Assembly (NCBI GenBank): GCA_032191485.1
Contig: JAVDOI010000016.1
Coordinates: 11,642,759 to 11,706,758 of the forward strand
DNA from: Leptoclinus maculatus
Lineage: Eukaryota > Chordata > Actinopteri > Perciformes > Stichaeidae
Reading direction: 5' to 3'
DNA length: 64,000 nucleotides
The notes below the pieces were generated by a model. The model was not told the origin of the DNA. It ran no database searches and saw only the letters and a list, made by a program, of their open reading frames with translations. The translations under genes were made by a program, and so were the position numbers. This document shows positions 62,309-64,000 of the stretch, piece by piece. Numbering within the stretch: the first letter of the stretch is position 1; every line of letters starts with the position of its first letter.

Positions 62309-63519
62309 CCTTTAAGGATAAGAGTTTATTCTTACTACAGGTTATAGAAAAAAAACAATAATAATTGTAAACATGAACTTGATCTGTGAGCACAGGATTT
62401 TTCTATCCTGTTCCACCTTCACATGAAGGAGGAAGACTTTGGCTGTGTACAAGAAATGCAAAACATAAACTGCAAACGGTGTAATGATGCGAGCGACTAT
62501 GATATTGGCCATCATTAAGACACAGTGGCCAAAGTATGAATGATACTAGAATGTCTTCATATGAAGGTCATGAAAACCATTCACCTCGTGTTCCCCGGTA
62601 GTATCGAGATGGGAATACTGCATGTGTGCTCCATCTACTGTCACCTCCAATGAAAACACTTTCAGCATACATATGCAACAGGAAATGGAATTTGTTATTG
62701 ACAGCTTTAGTTGCCTGCTATTTGACACATTCCACTCATTTCAATGGTCGTAATGGGCATTTTGCCAGGAAATGCAGTAAATGTTTGATATCTGTGACAC
62801 GTTGCATGATCATGGAAAACAAACTGCTCGGTCTTTCCATTACCATTACCCTGTGAAAAGGGCTTTCTATTGTTTCAAAAGGTACGGCCCATTGTAGTTC
62901 ATTATCTCGACTTGCAGGAGGTTATGTTTGGTCGTGTGTGTGTGTGTGTGTGCGTGAATCTGTCCGTCTGTCCATGGCTAACCTTGCATACCCCTGGACC
63001 CATCAGCCTAATAATTCTTGTGCTCATCTATGACTGCATGCTCAAGGACCTCTGGTGGTTGCTGTGATTCACACTTTTTGAAAAACACCATTGACTGCTG
63101 CTTACTTGCTTCTCTTCTCAGTCCAGTAGTATTCCTGATCTATTTCAGTGTAGGTTATAGTTTGCCCTCGAATAAACACTAAAAATTATATTCGTCAATA
63201 CCCAAGAAGTTTCTGCGTATTGCTTCCAAGGTTGATATCATAGGAGAATGAAGCAGCACACTTATAAATCATTCATCGCAAAACAGCCAATTTCAGAGAA
63301 AATATTCAAACAGAAGAGCTAATTCAGAGAAATAGATACATGTCTTCTAAATTTGCCAGTAAATAATCCACTCTTGCTATTATTTTGTCAACAAATATAC
63401 ATTTTATTTTTTTACGGTGCCCCCACATAGACAGGTGTTAAAAAAATGCACTTACTGTAATATCCGTACAGCACAGTGTCTTCAATCTGTCCTCTTGTCT
63501 CATTGTTTGCTGCCCATTC
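20405..63519 (-). CDS. lmbrd1: lmbrd1, lysosomal cobalamin transport escort protein LMBD1, 14 coding exons, 5' end outside window
   Basis: LMBD1 is a nine-helix membrane protein of lysosomes and plasma membrane. It works with ABCD4 to release vitamin B12 from lysosomes (the human cblF locus) and has been described as an adaptor for insulin-receptor endocytosis. Exons on the minus strand, 5' to 3': 63519-63456, 52933-52836, 51514-51447, 48749-48661, 44240-44167, 38845-38720, 37126-36974, 34251-34187, 34052-33950, 32420-32316, 32222-32073, 31368-31293, 20987-20896, 20515-20405. All borders are GT-AG; phases join to 457 codons plus TGA. Human LMBD1 has 540 residues and the first visible residue matches about position 84, so only the N-terminal helices 1-2 are missing (to the right). 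Hallmarks: ALSFSISSLTLIGML, YERLENTED, NPLN, GIWFFWIR, YLFLHKFWFFS. N-glycosylation sequons: NET, NST and NAT. Family and paralogue assignment are firm; function is inferred from the mammalian protein. Confidence 0.95.
20896..20987 (-). CDS. lmbrd1: lmbrd1 exon: helix 9
   Basis: It encodes (D)QCTVTRSYLFLHKFWFFSS then IYYFGNWAFIG. It matches human QCTVTRTYLFLHKFWFFSAA with few changes. It is separated from the preceding exon by a 10.3-kb intron. Confidence 0.95.
22955..23110. mobile_element. Candidate GC-rich interspersed-repeat fragment
   Basis: A GC-rich island with the words GGGATTTGTCCCGGTATGCC and GGCCGGTGCGCC stands out from the AT-rich intron. I recall similar blocks (a degenerate GGGATTT.TCCCGG palindrome) in fish transposon-derived repeats. 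The 100-codon frame over it has no recognisable domain. Confidence 0.35.
23330..23420. repeat. Candidate TGTAACC-type dispersed repeat
   Basis: GTCATGGGTTATGCATGTAACCCCG is a palindrome-rich block resembling fish repeats built around GGTTA.GCATGTAACC. It shares the ATGTAACC core with the inverted repeat at 9375-9412. No element boundary is visible. Confidence 0.35.
24000..24015 (+). repeat. Poly-C run
   Basis: A simple homopolymer of 16 C inside the large lmbrd1 intron. Confidence 0.95.
25245..25580. repeat. Candidate dispersed teleost repeat
   Basis: The text around TATGTTCACCGGCTAGTCGCT and TTAGTGCTGGTCAGATAGTG looks to me like a multicopy fish repeat, and it shares style with the block at about 57950-58100. 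No termini were identified. Confidence 0.3.
29630..29910 (+). mobile_element. Truncated LINE-2-like retroelement 3' end
   Basis: The block ends with GTAAAGCACTTTGTAAC, then TTTGAAAGGTGCTGTATAAG and TAAAGT. This is the signature 3' tail of L2-type LINEs in fish. Upstream, CTCACTTCTCAAAACTTATC would translate like the end of the reverse-transcriptase ORF (LxTHxxxLxF). The copy is 5'-truncated and inactive. Confidence 0.65.
31293..31368 (-). CDS. lmbrd1: lmbrd1 exon: divergent luminal loop
   Basis: It encodes VPSAGSTSGNATLGTTRT then CDADAPE. The N-terminal half is Ser/Thr/Gly-rich and poorly conserved against human, but it keeps an N-glycosylation sequon (NAT) and the CDADAPE block. Both borders are consensus (gagtcag acceptor, gtaag donor). 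Confidence 0.9.
31369..32072 (-). other. lmbrd1 intron
   Basis: AT-rich, with a GA-rich patch near 31908-31928. No other feature was recognised. Confidence 0.55.
32073..32222 (-). CDS. lmbrd1: lmbrd1 exon: helix 8
   Basis: It has exactly 50 codons: LYKIRPKKTRPQALLFLCMI, then LLLIVLHTSYMIYSLAPQYV and MYGSQNYLVQ. The basic KIRPKKTRP cytoplasmic stretch leads into helix 8. Human is KIRRGRTRPQALLFLCM. The donor is gtgagg. Confidence 0.95.
32316..32420 (-). CDS. lmbrd1: lmbrd1 exon: helix 7, in-frame cassette
   Basis: It has exactly 35 codons, phase 0 at both ends: VFPLDYILITVITMYFVITS then MAGIRNMGIWFFWIR. It forms transmembrane helix 7. A CA repeat on the + strand, UG in the transcript, sits 36 nt upstream of the acceptor, so skipping this exon would delete helix 7 without a frameshift. 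Confidence 0.95.
32421..33949 (-). other. lmbrd1 intron with UG repeat at its 3' end
   Basis: It carries the CA microsatellite at 32456-32498, which reads UG in the transcript just upstream of the helix 7 exon. No other feature was recognised. Confidence 0.6.
32456..32498 (+). repeat. (CA)n microsatellite, UG in lmbrd1 transcript
   Basis: About 21 CA units. Read in the lmbrd1 direction it is a UG tract ending 36 nt before the exon at 32420. Confidence 0.97.
33950..34052 (-). CDS. lmbrd1: lmbrd1 exon: luminal loop between helices 6 and 7
   Basis: It completes Asn and encodes LDKALHSAGISSGFIIFGTK then LTNPLNELLLALQP. It is nearly identical to human up to NPLN. The exon ends on a codon boundary before gtgag. 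Confidence 0.95.
34187..34251 (-). CDS. lmbrd1: lmbrd1 exon: helix 6
   Basis: It encodes ILLGIFFIVVALLFTVALFI plus S and two bases of an Asn codon. This is transmembrane helix 6, matching human IVWGIFFILVALLFVISLFL. The donor is gtaagt, with a T-rich acceptor. Confidence 0.93.
34252..36973 (-). other. lmbrd1 intron
   Basis: It contains a (TA)n microsatellite at 35013-35067, a GC-rich patch near 34430-34530 of unknown nature, and short G and C runs near 35788 and 35875. No gene was recognised. Confidence 0.55.
35013..35067. repeat. (TA)n microsatellite
   Basis: About 27 TA units, self-complementary and likely length-variable. Confidence 0.97.
36974..37126 (-). CDS. lmbrd1: lmbrd1 exon: cytoplasmic loop, coiled-coil-like segment
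   Basis: These 51 codons, phase 0, encode CKDGRPLSSRDRHNLQELEG, then KLQVLQRRGRHLEVAERNCC and TKVGSALRPFK. Length equals the human exon. The charged heptad-like stretch is kept, but the human WTKF (a WxxF clathrin-adaptor motif) reads CTKV here (see findings). Confidence 0.93.
37421..37555 (+). mobile_element. SINE-like repeat copy with B-box-like motif
   Basis: The block reads TTTTATTGCCATTTTTTAG, then GATAGACAGGAG, GACATGCAGCAAAGG and GGTTCAAACCC (37507-37517). The last matches the RNA polymerase III B-box pattern GGTTCRANNCC. I recall this arrangement as a widespread fish repeat. A second, more decayed copy lies at about 56316-56455. Confidence 0.5.
37771..37801 (+). repeat. Duplicated GC-box motif
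   Basis: GGGGCGGGGC occurs twice, at 37771-37780 and 37792-37801, each preceded by AAA, with a 21-nt period. It looks like a small tandem duplication and matches the Sp1/KLF consensus. It sits inside an intron with no other promoter signs. Confidence 0.8.
38720..38845 (-). CDS. lmbrd1: lmbrd1 exon: cytoplasmic loop with YERL endocytic motif
   Basis: These 42 codons, phase 0 at both ends, encode AYGMSVLPLNLIKGTRS, then VVYERLENTEDIDEVEHQ and IEKLKSK. YERL fits the YxxPhi signal that binds the AP-2 mu subunit; human LMBD1 has the same tetrapeptide. The donor is gttggt, a weaker but valid GT donor. Confidence 0.95.
39391..39438 (+). repeat. (CA)n microsatellite
   Basis: About 24 CA units. It lies about 550 nt upstream of the YERL exon in the transcript direction, too far for an obvious splicing role. 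Confidence 0.97.
40275..40300 (+). repeat. (AGG)n repeat
   Basis: A purine trinucleotide tract of about eight units. Confidence 0.9.
44167..44240 (-). CDS. lmbrd1: lmbrd1 exon: helix 5
   Basis: It encodes (H)GLPALSFSISSLTLIGMLAV then ITYT, the most conserved helix of the family. Only a few residues differ from human as recalled. The donor is gtgagt and the acceptor cccctgcag. Confidence 0.96.
44241..48660 (-). other. lmbrd1 4.4-kb intron
   Basis: It holds a G-rich run near 44632-44648 and an 11-nt tandem duplication (TGATGTCATAG twice, 44903-44924). No gene or firm transposon was recognised. Confidence 0.55.
48661..48749 (-). CDS. lmbrd1: lmbrd1 exon: loop between helices 4 and 5
   Basis: It encodes (G)AFVPLEPPPGQNSTQWEKVQ then YLFEELGSS. 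NST is a glycosylation sequon, also present in human as KNSTEWEKV. The Pro-rich PPPG replaces NVPNN in human. The borders are a ctttcag acceptor and a gtaag donor. Confidence 0.93.
48750..51446 (-). other. lmbrd1 intron
   Basis: AT-rich, with a short (AT)n at 49885-49902. No gene was recognised. Confidence 0.55.
51447..51514 (-). CDS. lmbrd1: lmbrd1 exon: helix 4
   Basis: It encodes QVKNALKYTVGFAIVCVALL then LI and two bases of Gly. This is transmembrane helix 4, matching human QIKTALKYTLGFVVICALLL. A 28-nt G run on the + strand (C in the transcript) lies about 80 nt upstream of its acceptor. Confidence 0.93.
51515..52835 (-). other. lmbrd1 intron with 28-nt homopolymer
   Basis: It contains the G run at 51596-51623 near the acceptor of the helix 4 exon. 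No other feature was recognised. Confidence 0.55.
51596..51623 (+). repeat. Poly-G run, poly-C in lmbrd1 transcript
   Basis: There are 28 consecutive G bases about 80 nt upstream (in transcript direction) of the lmbrd1 exon 51514-51447. It is a potential G-quadruplex on the + strand, and its length is likely unstable in assemblies. Confidence 0.95.
52836..52933 (-). CDS. lmbrd1: lmbrd1 exon: helix 3 and acidic loop
   Basis: It encodes (T)LYSIILFCVFLWIPFVYFYY followed by EERDDDNVNRCS. This is transmembrane helix 3 and the short acidic loop after it, matching the human segment ending EEKDDDDTSKC. The borders are a cacag acceptor and a gtaag donor. Confidence 0.94.
53680..53825. repeat. Candidate dispersed fish repeat
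   Basis: The segment with GATCGGACCAAACCCATCTT and TTCATTTTGATCTCACCTAC looks to me like part of a multicopy fish element. No coding frame or terminal structure is visible. Confidence 0.35.
56316..56455 (+). mobile_element. Decayed second SINE-like copy
   Basis: It has the same order as the 37421 copy (GGGGCTTTATTTTG, GAGAAAGGTCCCACGGCTGG, AATGGAACC) with a degraded B-box-like region, and extends into GCGTGGCACGCGCTGTG and GGCTGCCAAGGCGCTCTG. Same strand; heavily diverged. Confidence 0.45.
57795..57920. repeat. Candidate TATCGGCCAATATT-type repeat
   Basis: TATCGGCCAATATTAGC, ATATATTGGTATTGGCG and AAGCCGATAAC are alternating ATCGG/CCGAT words resembling an interspersed repeat of fish genomes. 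It could be a DNA-transposon end. Confidence 0.4.
57950..58100. repeat. Candidate GCTAAC-rich dispersed repeat
   Basis: CACAGCTAACTGTGCTAACA followed by GCGCTAACAG, in a block starting AAGGTGCTATATACGAG, resembles the repeat style of 17105-17365 and 25245-25580. Boundaries are uncertain. Confidence 0.35.
61294..61577. mobile_element. Candidate short DNA transposon with GTCC..ATACC termini
   Basis: The left end reads GTCCAATACCAATAC. The right end reads GGTATCGGTATCGGGAC (61561-61577), whose reverse complement GTCCCGATACCGATACC matches the left end with a few differences. About 285 bp lie between, with more GATACC words near the left end and no coding frame. This looks like a non-autonomous, MITE-sized element of the GATACCGATACC type seen in fish. 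No target-site duplication was established. Confidence 0.5.
62215..62307 (+). repeat. (GT)n microsatellite, 93 bp
   Basis: About 46 GT units, the longest simple repeat in the window. It creates spurious His/Thr open frames on both strands. It is CA in the lmbrd1 transcript and far from any exon. Confidence 0.98.
62928..63070. repeat. Candidate old dispersed repeat beside a GT tract
   Basis: A short GT tract leads into TGAATCTGTCCGTCTGTCCA and TGGACCCATCAGCCTAATAA, wording I associate with an old, diverged multicopy fish repeat. This is weak evidence. Confidence 0.3.
63456..63519 (-). CDS. lmbrd1: lmbrd1 exon: luminal loop before helix 3
   Basis: Read on the minus strand, the exon follows gctgacatccag and precedes gtaag. 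It encodes EWAANNETRGQIEDTVLYGYY plus one base. It matches human DWANANVSRQIEDTVLYGYY. NET is an N-glycosylation sequon close to the human one. The ATG upstream at 63545 opens a longer frame, but that part overlaps the polypyrimidine tract and acceptor. Confidence 0.93.
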
Positions 63520-64000
63520 CTGGATGTCAGCAAAGGAAAAGTCCATGGTGAAGAATTCAAATTAAGCTCAACAGCAACAGGCATCAATTAGATTAAACAT
63601 CATTACAAAAAACATTAACAAGTATAACATATAGTGTGATAATTAACACACGCAGTGGGGGGTACGGTGTATTTATCTATTTTCATTCATGCATAGCACA
63701 GGTGTGGGAAAATGTCCGACATTGTTTGCATTTCCTGCATTTTACTCTCAGAACGAATTCTCCAGAAGTATTAAAAACAATGTAATTATTTAAAGAGTAA
63801 CAGCCTAAAATAAAATGTATGTGTCCGTTTCTGCAGGAACATGATGCTCACTGCAATGAGACGTGCTCAAATGATCTTTTCCTATCAGAAAAGTGTTATT
63901 ATTCTTCATTTTCTCTTCACACTTGGCTAAATTTCATCAGAAAAGCCACCACTTGCTTTCATGCCTCTTTGCTTATTTGTAATTTTTTTTATTACAAAGT
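63520..64000 (-). other. lmbrd1 intron reaching the window edge
   Basis: This is AT-rich sequence upstream of the first visible lmbrd1 exon. The exons for helices 1-2 and the start codon are not present. Confidence 0.6.

Larger units (their letters stand above)
52934..63455 (-). other. lmbrd1 10.5-kb intron
   Basis: It contains candidate repeats at about 53680-53825, 56316-56455, 57795-57920, 57950-58100, 61294-61577 and 62928-63070, plus a long GT microsatellite at 62215-62307. No nested gene was recognised; open frames such as 58119-58490 and 60893-61126 lack recognisable motifs. Confidence 0.6.

Noticed and set aside
63456..63547. ATG at 63545 as an alternative lmbrd1 start
   Set aside because: It gives MDFSFADIQ before the exon, but this stretch is the pyrimidine-rich tract and AG acceptor, and it would delete two membrane helices.

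Overview
This window is from a vertebrate nuclear genome, almost certainly a teleost fish. It has no bacterial-style gene density. The real coding sequence is split into short exons with GT-AG borders. Between the exons lie long AT-rich introns holding dinucleotide microsatellites, G/C homopolymers and scattered transposon debris that resembles repeats common in bony fish. The species cannot be named from the sequence alone.

Two protein-coding genes were found, and both are cut by the window edges. On the + strand, bases 2412-13001 carry the last 11 coding exons (1692 nt, 563 codons plus stop) of adgrb3 (BAI3), an adhesion G-protein-coupled receptor. They cover transmembrane helix 3 through the C-terminal PDZ ligand. 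The extracellular domains and helices 1-2 lie to the left of base 1. On the - strand, bases 63519 down to 20405 carry the last 14 coding exons (1374 nt, 457 codons plus stop) of lmbrd1, a nine-helix lysosomal membrane protein needed for cobalamin export and also linked to insulin-receptor endocytosis. Roughly its first 83 residues lie to the right of the window. For both genes the codon phase is continuous across every junction and the total length is a multiple of three.

Layout: 1-2411 adgrb3 intron; 2412-13001 adgrb3 exons and introns; 13002 to about 13.8 kb adgrb3 3' UTR; about 13.8-20.3 kb convergent intergenic region with a probable DNA-transposon remnant and other repeats; 20405-63519 lmbrd1, with two introns over 10 kb; 63520-64000 lmbrd1 intron. 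The genes are tail to tail, the same convergent order as ADGRB3 and LMBRD1 on human 6q13 as I recall it. They have no known shared function, so this is conserved synteny and not a functional cluster.

I found no convincing tRNA or rRNA gene, CRISPR array or undescribed multi-gene system. The most interesting points are small: a UG microsatellite placed just upstream of an in-frame lmbrd1 exon (like the CFTR exon 9 arrangement), loss of the WxxF motif in the lmbrd1 cytoplasmic loop, long poly-C runs in pre-mRNA near acceptors in both genes, a very short adgrb3 intron whose retention would remove the ELMO- and PDZ-binding tail, and several candidate mobile-element relics.
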